Assembly: GCA_963732225.1 (NCBI GenBank)
Contig: CAVSYR010000002.1
Span: forward strand, 620,001-684,000
Source: VRUE01 sp963732225
GTDB lineage: Bacteria; Actinomycetota; Thermoleophilia; Solirubrobacterales; 70-9
Direction: 5' to 3'
Length of the DNA: 64,000 bases
Below the pieces are notes generated by a model, which saw nothing but the letters and a program-made list of their open reading frames with translations, had not been told where the DNA came from and searched no databases. Positions 1 through 8,734 of the stretch are shown in pieces (positions within the stretch are counted from its first letter, which is position 1; each line of letters starts with the position of its first letter). The position numbers and the translations under genes are program-made.

Positions 1-290
1 CCGAGATCCTCGCGATCCGCGCAGCCGCCGAGGCGCTCGGCGGCTGGCGCCTGCCCGGCACGACCCTTTACGTGACGCTCGAGCCCTGCGCGATGTGCGC
101 TGGCGCGATCGTCCTCGCCCGCATCCCCAGCGTCGTCTTCGCCGCCCCCGACCCCAAGGCCGGCGCCGCCGGCAGCGTCCTCGACGTCCTCGCCGAGCCC
201 GCGCTCAACCACCGGCCCGAGCTGACGGGCGGTGTTTTGGAGGCGGAGTGCGCTGATTTGCTGCGGGAGTTCTTCGCCAGTCGGCGCTGA
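1..290 (+). CDS. tadA: tRNA-specific adenosine deaminase TadA, C-terminal part (5' end outside window)
   Basis: This deaminates A34 to inosine in the tRNA-Arg(ACG) anticodon. Reading frame 3 is open from the window edge. The first whole codon is the Glu of the catalytic HAE motif, followed by LPGTTLYVTLEPCAMCAGAI, which holds the two zinc-ligand cysteines (PCAMC). The C-terminal part, with KAGAAGSVLDVL and LLREFF, is usual for TadA. The start and the zinc-binding His lie upstream of the window. A tRNA-Ser gene lies about 740 nt downstream. Family assignment is secure from the cytidine-deaminase-fold motif. Confidence 0.93.
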   Translation, partial: EILAIRAAAEALGGWRLPGTTLYVTLEPCAMCAGAIVLARIPSVVFAAPDPKAGAAGSVLDVLAEPALNHRPELTGGVLEAECADLLREFFASRR

Positions 291-394
291 GGAGGTGGGA
301 GACATTCAGTCGCTCCCGCCCTGGCTGGAGAATGGCGTCCCCGGCTTCCACAAATGGTGTAGCACCATCTATCCCAAGTGTTACACTCCGTCGC

Positions 395-649
395 ATGCCC
401 ACCACCAAGCCCCGTTACATGCTCACCGATACCGGCGAGCTCAGCGATCTGCTCGATGCCGCTGAGCGCCATTGGCCCGACGTAACCGACCGTAAGGCGC
501 TGCTGCTGCGACTGGCCGTGGCCGGCGGGGAGGCGATCGCCGCCGAGGCCGCGAAACAGCGAGCCGCGATCGACGAGACGGCTGGCGCGCTTACCGGCCT
601 CTACGAGCCGGGAGAACTCGAGCGCCTGCGCGAGGATTGGCCCGCGTGA
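395..649 (+). CDS. VapB-type antitoxin
   Basis: An 84-residue protein beginning MPTTKPRYMLTDTGELSDLL, partly helical and acidic. It directly precedes a PIN-domain gene whose start codon overlaps its stop, the standard layout of type II VapBC operons, where the first gene neutralises the toxin and binds the promoter. I chose the ATG at 395 because the in-frame upstream stretch looks non-coding. No classical ribbon-helix-helix or AbrB motif is obvious, so the antitoxin role rests mainly on position. The phrase TDRKALLLRLAVAGGEA resembles that of small antitoxins paired with PIN toxins. Confidence 0.7.
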   Translation: MPTTKPRYMLTDTGELSDLLDAAERHWPDVTDRKALLLRLAVAGGEAIAAEAAKQRAAIDETAGALTGLYEPGELERLREDWPA

Positions 650-1026
650 TCGTTCTCGACGCGAGTGTTCTGATCGGCCATCTGGACGGTCGCGACCCGC
701 ACCACGGACGCGCGCGAGAGCTGCTCACGGCGCACGCCGGCAGCGAGCTCGGCGCTAGCTCGATCAGTCTCGCCGAGACCTTGGTCGCGCCGGCGCGATC
801 CGGCAAGCTGGAGCTCGCGCGCGACGCTCTCTGTCGGCTCGCCGTCGAGGAGCTTGCCATCGGCAAGGACGCGTCGGCCCGACTGGCGACGCTTCGCGCC
901 GGAACCGGCCTCAAGCTCCCTGATTGCTGCGTCTTGCTCGCGGCGCAGGACCACGACGCGGTCCTTGCCAGCTTCGACAGGGATCTCGCGCGAAGTGCCC
1001 GAGAGCTTGGGCTCGCCGTCGCCTGA
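646..1026 (+). CDS. PIN-domain ribonuclease toxin, VapC-like
   Basis: VapC toxins are Mg-dependent RNases that cleave tRNA or rRNA. The protein is 126 residues from the GTG at 646, which overlaps the antitoxin stop as GTGA; an in-frame TTG at 637 is the alternative. It opens VIVLDASVLIGHLDG, giving the first catalytic Asp, then LAETL (Glu), LPDCCVLLAA (Asp) and LASFDRDLA (Asp), so all four acidic residues of the PIN active site are present. The length is normal for VapC. It ends just upstream of the converging tRNA-Ser gene. Confidence 0.85.
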   Translation: MIVLDASVLIGHLDGRDPHHGRARELLTAHAGSELGASSISLAETLVAPARSGKLELARDALCRLAVEELAIGKDASARLATLRAGTGLKLPDCCVLLAAQDHDAVLASFDRDLARSARELGLAVA

Positions 1027-1028
1027 AG

Positions 1029-1118
1029 CGGAGAGGGTGGGATTCGAACCCACGAGGCGGGTTAACCCCGCCCACGCGATTTCCAATCGCGCTCCTTAAG
1101 CCACTCGGACACCTCTCC
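1029..1118 (-). tRNA. tRNA-Ser(GGA)
   Basis: The reverse complement folds into a class II tRNA: acceptor arm GGAGAGG paired with CCTCTCC and discriminator G at 1029, a D arm with GAGTGGC, an anticodon loop reading TTGGAAA (anticodon GGA), a long variable arm with GGCGGG/CCCGCC pairing, and a T arm GTGGGTTCGAATCCCAC. The long variable arm and discriminator G are serine identity features. CCA is not encoded. Confidence 0.95.
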
Positions 1119-1156
1119 GTGGGCTTCAAGGGTATTGCTTTGCCGCCTGTGAGCGG

Positions 1157-3109
1157 CTAGGCGGCCGCGGTCTGCGGCACCGCTTGCGGCGCTGGAAGCT
1201 CGAGCACGATCGACTCGCCCTCGCCCGCCCGCAACGCCGGCCGGTGGCCGCGCAGACGCTCGTGGTTGCAGACGACGTAGCACCACTCCATCAGCCGCAT
1301 CCGCGATGCCGAGTCGATTTCGGTGATCGTCGCGCCGACCAGGTGGCGTCCGTCCGCCTCGCGGCAGGAGCGAACCTCGACCTGGGCCGCGACCTCGTGC
1401 GAGTCGCCGGCTGCGTCTTCGAGCTGGAGCAGGATCGCCGGCTTGGCGCCGACTGTTAGCGGGGCGTCAAGGACAAGCCCGACGCCGGCGGCGCTGGCGT
1501 CGATCAGGCGGCCGCTGACGTGCCCCTCCTCGGAGTAGCACTCGGCCTCGGCGTCGCCCTCGAAGCGGTAGACGAGGCGCCGCTGCTGGCGCTTGCCGAC
1601 GGCAAAGAGCGTGCGCAGGATGCGCCGCATCTCGATCAGGCCGAGCAGCGGCACGATCACGGCGGCGATCCCGGGCAGATCGGGCAGCGGTCCGACCCCG
1701 GCGAGGTCGAGCAGGCGCAGCACGGTGCCGGCGCCGACCACGATCGCGCAGAGGATCACCAGCCGCAGCTTGCGCACCGACTCGAGCCCGCCACCACCGG
1801 TGCCCTGCTTCGGCGTCACCTTGAAGGCGGTGTGACCGGGGCGGAAGATGCAGCGCAGGGCGCGGGTGTAGATCTCCATCGTCAGCAGCTCGTAGTGGGC
1901 GGTCTCGCCGATCTTCATGTAGCCGCGGGCGAGGGCGGAGCCGGCGCCGAGGTTGAGCGTCACGTAGGGCAGCCAGAGGGCTGCCAGCGCCACGACGCTG
2001 ATCTTCATCGGCAGCTCGCCGGTCCACATCACCAGGCCCAGCGTCGCCATCAACAGCAGCCGCATCGGCGGCGCCAGGTAGGCGAAGAGGCTGGCGAAGT
2101 AGGAGAGCCGCTGCAGCGGCGCCAGCTCCTTGGCGCGCAGGGGGAACTCGGGCAGGGTGAAGACGGCGAGGTTGCCGCGCGCCCAGCGGTCGCGCTGCAG
2201 CAGGTAGCCGTCGAGGTCGTGCGGGGCGAGGCCCTGGACCAGGACCTCGTCGTGGTAGCGGCTCTTCCAGCCGTAGCGCTGCATGCGGATCGTCGTGTGG
2301 AAGTCCTCGGCGATCGTCTCGGTGGCGACGCCGCCGATTTCCAGCAGCGCTGCCCGGCGGATCAGCGCCGCCGAGCCGCACCAGTAGGCGGCGCCGTGGC
2401 GATCCTTGCCGGGGCAGACGACGCGGTAGAAGAGCGACTGCTCGTGGCGCCCGACGACGTAGTGCTGGACCGAGTCGTGGTTGAAGAAGTCGTGCGGGCT
2501 CTGCACCAGCGCCATGCGCTCGTCGTCGAAGTAGCCGACCATCGCGTCGAGCGCATCGGGCATCGGCACGTGGTCGGCGTCGAGCATCAGCACCAGCTCG
2601 CCCTCGGTGCGGGTGAGCGCCGCGTTGATGTTGCCCGCCTTGGCGTGCGAGTTGTCGGGCCGGGTCAGGTACATGGCGCCGGCCAGCCTGGCGAGCTCCG
2701 CCATCTCCGGCCGTTTGCCGTCATCGAGCAAGTAGGTGGTGTGGGGATAGGTGAGGGCGCGGCAGCCGGCCAGGGTCGCGGAGACAACCTCGATCGGCTC
2801 GTCGTAAGTGCAGACGTAGACGTCGACCGAGCGCCCGGGCGTGGCGGGCGGCCGCGCCGCCGGTGGCCGCGACCAGGAGAACCAAGCCAGCGTGCCCAGC
2901 GCCCAGAGTCCGTAGATCTCGGTCAGCAGCAGCATCCCGTAGGCAACCGGGCTGGCCCCCTGGCTACTCCAGCCAATTCGCCAGACCAGGTAGCCGACCC
3001 CCCAGAGCAGGGCGACGATCGCCAGCGAGCGCAGCAGCAGCGGATGGCGGTCGAAGAAGCTCCCAAGGCGGGTCTGCGCGCTGCTTTCCACGCGTCTGCA
3101 TCGGCGCAA
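1157..3109 (-). CDS. Cellulose-synthase-like membrane glycosyltransferase with PilZ domain
   Basis: A BcsA-like processive family 2 glycosyltransferase expected to polymerise and export a beta-linked polysaccharide under cyclic-di-GMP control. Two membrane segments (about residues 23-43 and 57-77) precede a cytosolic GT-A domain with DDG (129-131), the DAD metal site (177-179), AED (268-270, TED position) and QRDRW (305-309). Further membrane helices follow. The C-terminal PilZ domain shows RQQRR (RxxxR) and DASAAG (DxSxxG), the c-di-GMP contacts. The start is TTG at 3109; a GTG six codons in is equally possible. No bcsB/bcsZ partners are adjacent, so the polymer is unknown. Confidence 0.88.
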   Translation of the reverse strand: MRRCRRVESSAQTRLGSFFDRHPLLLRSLAIVALLWGVGYLVWRIGWSSQGASPVAYGMLLLTEIYGLWALGTLAWFSWSRPPAARPPATPGRSVDVYVCTYDEPIEVVSATLAGCRALTYPHTTYLLDDGKRPEMAELARLAGAMYLTRPDNSHAKAGNINAALTRTEGELVLMLDADHVPMPDALDAMVGYFDDERMALVQSPHDFFNHDSVQHYVVGRHEQSLFYRVVCPGKDRHGAAYWCGSAALIRRAALLEIGGVATETIAEDFHTTIRMQRYGWKSRYHDEVLVQGLAPHDLDGYLLQRDRWARGNLAVFTLPEFPLRAKELAPLQRLSYFASLFAYLAPPMRLLLMATLGLVMWTGELPMKISVVALAALWLPYVTLNLGAGSALARGYMKIGETAHYELLTMEIYTRALRCIFRPGHTAFKVTPKQGTGGGGLESVRKLRLVILCAIVVGAGTVLRLLDLAGVGPLPDLPGIAAVIVPLLGLIEMRRILRTLFAVGKRQQRRLVYRFEGDAEAECYSEEGHVSGRLIDASAAGVGLVLDAPLTVGAKPAILLQLEDAAGDSHEVAAQVEVRSCREADGRHLVGATITEIDSASRMRLMEWCYVVCNHERLRGHRPALRAGEGESIVLELPAPQAVPQTAAA

Positions 3110-3192
3110 GCTGCCCGGTTCTTGAGCCCGGAACGGCCACCCACAGCGCCTCCTGAGCGCCCGCCCCTAAAATCAGCCCCTGACTGAGTCCC

Positions 3193-3279
3193 GGAGGGGT
3201 GCCGGAGTGGTTGAACGGGGCAGTCTCGAAAACTGTTGGCGTCGCAAGGCGCTCGTGGGTTCGAATCCCACCCCCTCCG
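3193..3279 (+). tRNA. tRNA-Ser(CGA)
   Basis: A class II tRNA: acceptor GGAGGGG pairs with CCCCTCC, discriminator G at 3279, D arm with GGAGTGGTTGAACGGG, anticodon loop CTCGAAA (anticodon CGA), long variable arm GTTGGCGTCGCAAGGCGC, and T arm GTGGGTTCGAATCCCAC. It is transcribed divergently from the glycosyltransferase. Confidence 0.95.
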
Positions 3280-3385
3280 CTTTCCTCGCTCCTCGCTAGA
3301 CCTGCATCGCGGCCTCCGAGGCCATCTCTCGGTGCGCTCAATCGCTCTTCCAGAGCCAACGGGTGCGCCATACCACTCTCGTTCC

Positions 3386-3415
3386 TTGACAAAGCCAAAC
3401 TCGTCTGTTTATCTT
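3386..3415 (+). promoter_or_regulatory. Predicted sigma70-type promoter upstream of the secreted-protein cluster
   Basis: TTGACA at 3386-3391 matches the -35 consensus. TATCTT at 3410-3415 follows after 18 nt and fits a -10 box at four of six positions. Transcription would start near 3421, leaving a leader of about 140 nt before the collagen-like gene at 3562. It is the best promoter match I saw by eye in this intergenic region. Confidence 0.6.
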
Positions 3416-3420
3416 TGCGC

Positions 3421-3561
3421 TGTCGTTTAGGAACCCGAGTGTCAGCTAAGGGAACCAGCTCGTTTGAGCAGCGACGCCACAGGGACATAACCGAGCCTCG
3501 AGGAAGCCGCTAAGGGAAGCGGCGGGCAGAGGGGCTCACGGGACAAGGAGAGAGATTTCAG
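3421..3561 (+). promoter_or_regulatory. Structured 5' leader with repeated GCTAAGGGAA element
   Basis: The decamer GCTAAGGGAA occurs at 3445-3454 and again at 3509-3518. The second copy forms the loop side of a perfect 6-bp hairpin (GCCGCT at 3506-3511 with AGCGGC at 3518-3523). The first copy is flanked by AGCT on both sides. A purine-rich ribosome binding site (GGAGAGAG) precedes the ATG at 3562. A regulatory RNA is possible, but no known riboswitch consensus fits well. Confidence 0.4.
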
Positions 3562-4362
3562 ATGTTCTCGACGCTACGCACCCGCTTTGGTATCCCGGGA
3601 GTGATCTCGGTTATCGCTCTGGTCTTCGCCATGTTCGGCGGCGCCTACGCCGCCTCCAACTCAGCTTCAGGCGGCAAGGCGACTGCTTCCGCCAAGGCCA
3701 AGAAGGGGCCGCGGGGTCCAAAGGGTGCGACCGGCCCGGCGGGGCCGGTGGGGCCGGCTGGTCCTCAGGGGCCAAAGGGCGATGCGGGCGCGGCGGGCAG
3801 CGCCGGCGCTCCCGGCGCCAGCGTGACCAGCAAAGCTGTCCCCACTTCGAGTGCCACCTGCGCTCACAACGGCGGCTCCGAATTCACTTCGCCCAGCGGA
3901 ACGACCACGGCGTGTAACGGGGAACCTGGCGAAGAAGGAGTCGAAGGCTCGCCTTGGACCGCGGGGGGAACTCTTCCCCCCGGCGCCACGGAGACCGGCA
4001 CTTTTGCCGGTGGACTAAACGGCACAGAAGGCTACTTCCTTGGAGGCCTCGTGCTGAACGTGTCCTTTGCCATCCCCCTTGAGGCCCCAATCGAAGAAGC
4101 GAGCAACGCGATCTACGTCGAAGGGCCGGTTAACGAACATTGCGAAAACGCAGAACATCCTGGCCCTGCTTCTCAAACAAACCCCGAGGCAGCCCCCGGA
4201 TATCTCTGCATGTTCCCGTCTGGCGGTATTGGCCTGCACTTTGAAGAAGCCTTCGGTGCCGGCGGAGCGATAGGCGTGGCAGGAACCAACCTGTTCATGT
4301 CGATCTCGGAAGCGAACCCCTTCGCCTTCGGTGTGTGGGCGGTCACTGCACCACTTTCGTAG
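3562..4362 (+). CDS. Secreted protein with short collagen-like repeat
   Basis: A 266-residue predicted extracellular protein. An N-terminal hydrophobic segment (about residues 12-31, ending GGAYAASNS) acts as a signal or membrane anchor. Residues about 48-84 are Gly-X-Y triplets rich in Pro and Lys (GPRGPKGATGPAGPVGPAGP), a short collagen-like stalk. The rest is a Cys-containing globular region with no motif I recognise. It has a good ribosome binding site and is the first gene after the predicted promoter. Collagen-like stalks next to other secreted proteins suggest a surface role; this is inference. Confidence 0.8.
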   Translation: MFSTLRTRFGIPGVISVIALVFAMFGGAYAASNSASGGKATASAKAKKGPRGPKGATGPAGPVGPAGPQGPKGDAGAAGSAGAPGASVTSKAVPTSSATCAHNGGSEFTSPSGTTTACNGEPGEEGVEGSPWTAGGTLPPGATETGTFAGGLNGTEGYFLGGLVLNVSFAIPLEAPIEEASNAIYVEGPVNEHCENAEHPGPASQTNPEAAPGYLCMFPSGGIGLHFEEAFGAGGAIGVAGTNLFMSISEANPFAFGVWAVTAPLS

Positions 4363-4417
4363 CAAGGTCGACCAGCCGCATTTCCGAGCCGAGCAAACCA
4401 GCGTGAGGAGAGATCAA

Positions 4418-7400
4418 GTGGGACACCTAAAAAGATCGTGTCGAATTGCGGTGACCGCAATGGCGGCCCTCATGCTCCTCACGTCTGCCAGCGCCGCCGC
4501 TGAACCACCACCGTTCCTTACGCAAATCTGCAAGTCTGGCTCTGGGCCAGGGCAGTGCCTCGGGCCCACGGATGTCGCGACCGATCCGTCCACTGGAAAT
4601 GTCTACGTTATGGACTACGGCAATTCACGGATTGACGAGTTCACTGCTTGGGGTGAGTTCATCCGGGCATTCGGTGGCGGTGTGGTTAACGGGGGCGCGG
4701 CTGGAATGGGCACCCTCTCTCCTGGGTCTACCGCCGTCACTGACCTCAGCGTTAGTAGCAAGGAATTTGTCGCCGGCATGCCGATCGAAGGTGTGGGCCT
4801 AGCGCCGGGAACGACCGTGATGGAAGTATCCGGAGTGCAGATAACCCTATCCAAGCCGGCGACTCAAGCGGCAGCAGGACAGCCGACTGAACTGTCTTCT
4901 CCTGAAGCACCCAACAACGTGCCGACTAATGAGTTGCAGCGAATTACGGTGACGGCTACCAACGGTTCTTACAGGTTGACATTTTCAAGCTTTAATTCTA
5001 AATCCGAAACGACCAAAACGACGGGAAATATTCCCTATAACGCAGCTGCGTCAGTTGTGCGCTCAGAACTCGAAGGCCTGTCCAACATTGGCGCTGGGAA
5101 CATCACCGTCACCTCGGCAAATCCAGGCGGCGAAGCGGGGATTCCTGGAGGTCCATACCTGGTCGAATTCAGTGGCGCATCATTTACTGACACAAATGTA
5201 AACGCCATTCGAGCGTCGGAAGGTTCACCTGCACCAACCAACGGCAGAGTCAATGTCCGAGACGTTCGTAATGGCGGCGGTGCTTTCGAGGTCTGCACGG
5301 GTTTGGACTGTCGACAGGGGATTGAAGGTCACGGCCCCGGACAGTTCAGCGACAACGATGGCATAGCGGTCGATGCCCAAGGAAACGTGTACGTAGCGGA
5401 ATCCAGTCATTCATATGGCCAATCTTGCTGGCACGGAGAGTGCGAATTCGACTTCAGTGGCAGCAATAACCGGGTGCAGAAGTTCGACTCCGAAGGGAAC
5501 TTCTTGCTGATGTTCGGTGGCGATGTCGATGAAGGGGGTGGAGTGCCTGCTCATCCAGGAAATCTATGCACGGCCGAATACATCGCTGCTGGGGATGCAT
5601 GTGGTGGTGGAAGGCGCGGCAAAGGAAATGGGGAGTTTGGCGTCGGGGCTCCGAGTAACTTCAACGAAATTACTTCACCCGGACCAGGCATCGCCATCGG
5701 ACCGACGGGAACGATCTATGTCGGCGGCTTCGAACGTATTCAGGAATTCAATCCAAATGGATCCTTTAAGGGACTTTTTCCGGACCCCGAAGGAGTTCTC
5801 ACCGGAGAGGAAGTGAAGGGACTCACTGTGGACTCGGTGGGAGATATTTATGCCGTGTTTTCTAAAGATCTGAATTTCTCTAAAGAAGGGATTCGTAAGC
5901 TGAGTCCCGCCGGAAAACTGCTCGCTACTTTGCCGGCAAGATCGCCACGGGCTCTGGCAGTAGATCCCACCGGGGATTTGTATGCCGGGGACGGACCGGT
6001 GGAAGCTCATGAATTTCAGGTGCTCGGCTTTTCGCCCGATGGCAGCGCGCTACCCAATTTTCCTTTTGAACCGGGCCCCATCCGGTCGTTCGGCATGGCG
6101 ACAAGTTCGAGCTGTGGAATTCAGGGGGTCGATATCTACCTTGCTGACGGAGTACGCGCATCTACGTCCGGTGGCATCAGCGCTTATGGCCCGCCGCCAG
6201 ACCCCTCGGTTTGTCCCCCGCCGGAAGTCCCACCCGCGATAGACGCCCAGTCCGTCACCTCGGTGGACAGTGATGGGGCGACGGTCAAGGCAAAGATCGA
6301 CCCCCGCTTCTGGGCCGACACTTCCTACTACGTCGAATATGGAACCGGGAAATGTTCGGAAGGGGGATGTGATCGCCAACAGCCGGCTGCCCCAGGCTCG
6401 CGCCTGACGACGCAGACGATCGCCCAGGAAATATCGACGCCGGGCGTGCTCCTTTCCAATCTGGAAGCCAATACCACCTATCACTATCGCTTTGTCGCTC
6501 AGAGCTCGGGCGGAGGCCCCGTCCGCGGCGTTGGGGGCGCGGTTGGTAGCGATGGGTCGGAAGGGACGTTCACCACCTTTCCGCTTCGTGCTGAAGGCAG
6601 GACCGACTGTCCGAATCAGGCCTTTCGTGCAGGTGGGTCCGCCCGCCTGCCTGACTGTCGGGCCTATGAGATGGTCTCGCCGGTGGATAAGAACGGTGGG
6701 GATGCGACCACCTATCCATTTGTCGGCGGCTTGCTGGCTAGCTCAAGCGATGGTCAAAAGCTGGGCTACGCTGCCTTGCGGTCTTTCGCCGATCCTGAGG
6801 CTGCTCCCCTTTACAGCGAGTACCTGGCCGCGCGAGGAAGCGATGGCTGGTCGACTCGATCGATTTCGCCCCCCCGCAGCAATCCCGCCTTCTTTTCACC
6901 TGGTGGATCGGGACAGTACAAGGCCTTCAGTGAAGACCTTTGCTCTGCCTGGATATTGCAGGACTCTCCCTATCCACTGGTGCCAGAAGCTCCTGTCAAC
7001 GCTCCCAATCTCTACCGGCAAGATCTATGCGGCGAAGGCGGTTTCCAGCTTGTGACGTCGACTGCTGCTCCCGGCTTTGACTTCAAGCATGAATTCCCCG
7101 AAACCCACTATCTCCCCAATCCTCAGGGTCACTCGAGTGACGGCTCGTTGTCAGTCTTTCGCGCTAACGCCAAATTGACAAGCAACGCTTGCGAAACCGA
7201 ATCTGAGCAACTTTATGCGGCCTCAGAAGAAGGACCGTTGCGCCTCGTCAGCATCTTGCCCAACGGCAAAGCTAGCTGCACGCACTCTACTCTCGGAACC
7301 TTCTGGGGTTCAGACGACGGTTTCACCAGCTCAAGCGTTTATCACGCCGTTTCCGCTGATGGCTCACGGATATTCTGGACAGCCAGCGAAGCAGGGGGCC

Positions 7401-8734
7401 CTCCGCTCGGATTCGCCTCCGGCGGGGGTAGGGGAACTCTGTACGTTCGCCTCAATCCCGCCCTGCCGCCTGCCAAACCTGGCAGTGGCTGTAGCGAAGC
7501 TGAAAAAGCATGCACATTGGCGGTGTCGGGATCTCCTAAAACCTTCTTCTGGGGCGCTGATCCCCAGGGTGAAACGGCCATTTACTCGGTCGGCTCGGAT
7601 GAAGACAGCAAACTCTTCGAATTCGACGTAGCTACCGCAACCTCCCACCTAATCGCCGGGGAAACGTTTGGCGTGGCCGGGATGAGCGAAGATGCTTCGC
7701 GCATTTATTTCGCTTCGTCGGAAGTTCTGAGTGGTGAACAAACAAATAATTTCGATGCGAAAGCAAGTGCTGGTAAGCCCAACCTCTACCTCTATGAAAA
7801 AGGTGTCGGTTTCACGTTCATTGGCATCCTGGGCACCGGAGATTTGCATGGTGGATCGATAAATAACTCAGTTACCCCTTCGCCGCTATCCCGAGACCCT
7901 CGGTCTCGAAGCGCAAGGGTCACTGCGGACGGTTTGCATTTCGCGTTCAGTTCGAGTGCGTCGTTGACGGGCTATGACAATCGCGACTTGGAAAGCAGCG
8001 TTGCCGACGAAGAGGTCTTTATTTATGACGCGGATGGAGGAAGTGGATCCGGGCACCTCGCCTGCGTCTCCTGCAATCCAAGTGGCGCCCGTCCTGCCGG
8101 ACGAATGGTCATAGGTGGGCAGCTCCAAGTCTGGGCAGCGGCAGTTCTTCCCGGTTGGCCTGGCCAGCTCAACCCCAGCCGTCTGCTGTCCAGCGACGGC
8201 AGTCGCCTCTTCTTCGAAAGCTACGAGGCGCTGGTGCCAAATGACACCAACGGAGCAAGGGATGTCTATGAGTGGGAGGAAGCAGCCGATGCAGCGGACT
8301 GCAGAGCGCTCGGCGCGGAAATCTTCGTTGCTTCAGCTGGTGGCTGTCTGGGTTTGATCTCTTCCGGCCAGAACCATGTCGACTCGGAACTCCTCGATGC
8401 GAGTAGCAACGGCTCCGACGTCTTCTTCTCCACCTCGGCGAGCCTCTTGCCCCAAGACCTCGGATTGGTCGATATCTACGACGCTCGTGTCGACGGTGGA
8501 TTTCCATCCCCTCCGGGTCTCCAGCCTGCCTGCGAGGGCGAAGCGTGCCAGGGCGCACCGGCGCCGCCAAACGATCCAACCCCGGCGAGTTCCTCTTTCG
8601 AAGGGGCGGGAAACGTCAAGGAATCAGTACAGAAGAAGCCGCGCAAGAAGAAGCACGCCAAGAAGAAACACATCAAGAAGCCACGTCAGCAATCGCACAC
8701 TAAGCGAGCCAGCAAAGGGAGGGCGACACGATGA
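4418..8734 (+). CDS. Very large secreted protein with NHL-type and second beta-propeller-like regions
   Basis: 1,438 residues from the GTG at 4418, chosen because GAGGAGAG precedes it and a signal peptide follows at once (ALMLLTSASAAAEPPP). An in-frame start at 4331 would overlap the upstream gene. The N-terminal third has repeats like DVATDPSTGNVYVMDYGNSR and GIAVDAQGNVYVAES, typical of NHL propeller blades, interrupted by an inserted beta-rich region (about 100-230). A fibronectin-III-like domain follows (VEYGTGKCSE to TTYHYRFVAQ), then LPDCRAYEMVSP and a long region with SSDGQKLGYAAL-type strands suggesting a second propeller. The C-terminus is a Lys/Arg tail. Overlaps the next gene by 4 nt. 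Function unknown; probably extracellular. Much of it is visibly AT-richer than neighbouring genes. Confidence 0.82.
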   Translation: MGHLKRSCRIAVTAMAALMLLTSASAAAEPPPFLTQICKSGSGPGQCLGPTDVATDPSTGNVYVMDYGNSRIDEFTAWGEFIRAFGGGVVNGGAAGMGTLSPGSTAVTDLSVSSKEFVAGMPIEGVGLAPGTTVMEVSGVQITLSKPATQAAAGQPTELSSPEAPNNVPTNELQRITVTATNGSYRLTFSSFNSKSETTKTTGNIPYNAAASVVRSELEGLSNIGAGNITVTSANPGGEAGIPGGPYLVEFSGASFTDTNVNAIRASEGSPAPTNGRVNVRDVRNGGGAFEVCTGLDCRQGIEGHGPGQFSDNDGIAVDAQGNVYVAESSHSYGQSCWHGECEFDFSGSNNRVQKFDSEGNFLLMFGGDVDEGGGVPAHPGNLCTAEYIAAGDACGGGRRGKGNGEFGVGAPSNFNEITSPGPGIAIGPTGTIYVGGFERIQEFNPNGSFKGLFPDPEGVLTGEEVKGLTVDSVGDIYAVFSKDLNFSKEGIRKLSPAGKLLATLPARSPRALAVDPTGDLYAGDGPVEAHEFQVLGFSPDGSALPNFPFEPGPIRSFGMATSSSCGIQGVDIYLADGVRASTSGGISAYGPPPDPSVCPPPEVPPAIDAQSVTSVDSDGATVKAKIDPRFWADTSYYVEYGTGKCSEGGCDRQQPAAPGSRLTTQTIAQEISTPGVLLSNLEANTTYHYRFVAQSSGGGPVRGVGGAVGSDGSEGTFTTFPLRAEGRTDCPNQAFRAGGSARLPDCRAYEMVSPVDKNGGDATTYPFVGGLLASSSDGQKLGYAALRSFADPEAAPLYSEYLAARGSDGWSTRSISPPRSNPAFFSPGGSGQYKAFSEDLCSAWILQDSPYPLVPEAPVNAPNLYRQDLCGEGGFQLVTSTAAPGFDFKHEFPETHYLPNPQGHSSDGSLSVFRANAKLTSNACETESEQLYAASEEGPLRLVSILPNGKASCTHSTLGTFWGSDDGFTSSSVYHAVSADGSRIFWTASEAGGPPLGFASGGGRGTLYVRLNPALPPAKPGSGCSEAEKACTLAVSGSPKTFFWGADPQGETAIYSVGSDEDSKLFEFDVATATSHLIAGETFGVAGMSEDASRIYFASSEVLSGEQTNNFDAKASAGKPNLYLYEKGVGFTFIGILGTGDLHGGSINNSVTPSPLSRDPRSRSARVTADGLHFAFSSSASLTGYDNRDLESSVADEEVFIYDADGGSGSGHLACVSCNPSGARPAGRMVIGGQLQVWAAAVLPGWPGQLNPSRLLSSDGSRLFFESYEALVPNDTNGARDVYEWEEAADAADCRALGAEIFVASAGGCLGLISSGQNHVDSELLDASSNGSDVFFSTSASLLPQDLGLVDIYDARVDGGFPSPPGLQPACEGEACQGAPAPPNDPTPASSSFEGAGNVKESVQKKPRKKKHAKKKHIKKPRQQSHTKRASKGRATR

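Noticed and set aside
1520..3187. 555-aa open frame on the plus strand opposite the glycosyltransferase
   Set aside because: Its translation is Gly/Arg/Gln low complexity, a typical antisense shadow of a high-GC gene; the minus-strand gene has clear GT2 and PilZ motifs.
3431..3460. c-di-AMP (ydaO) riboswitch
   Set aside because: GTCAGCTAA resembles the 3' element, but it occurs directly after the predicted transcription start, with no preceding aptamer.
4331..4417. Upstream start for the giant NHL protein
   Set aside because: It would overlap the previous gene and place a non-hydrophobic stretch before the signal peptide; GTG 4418 has a good ribosome binding site.
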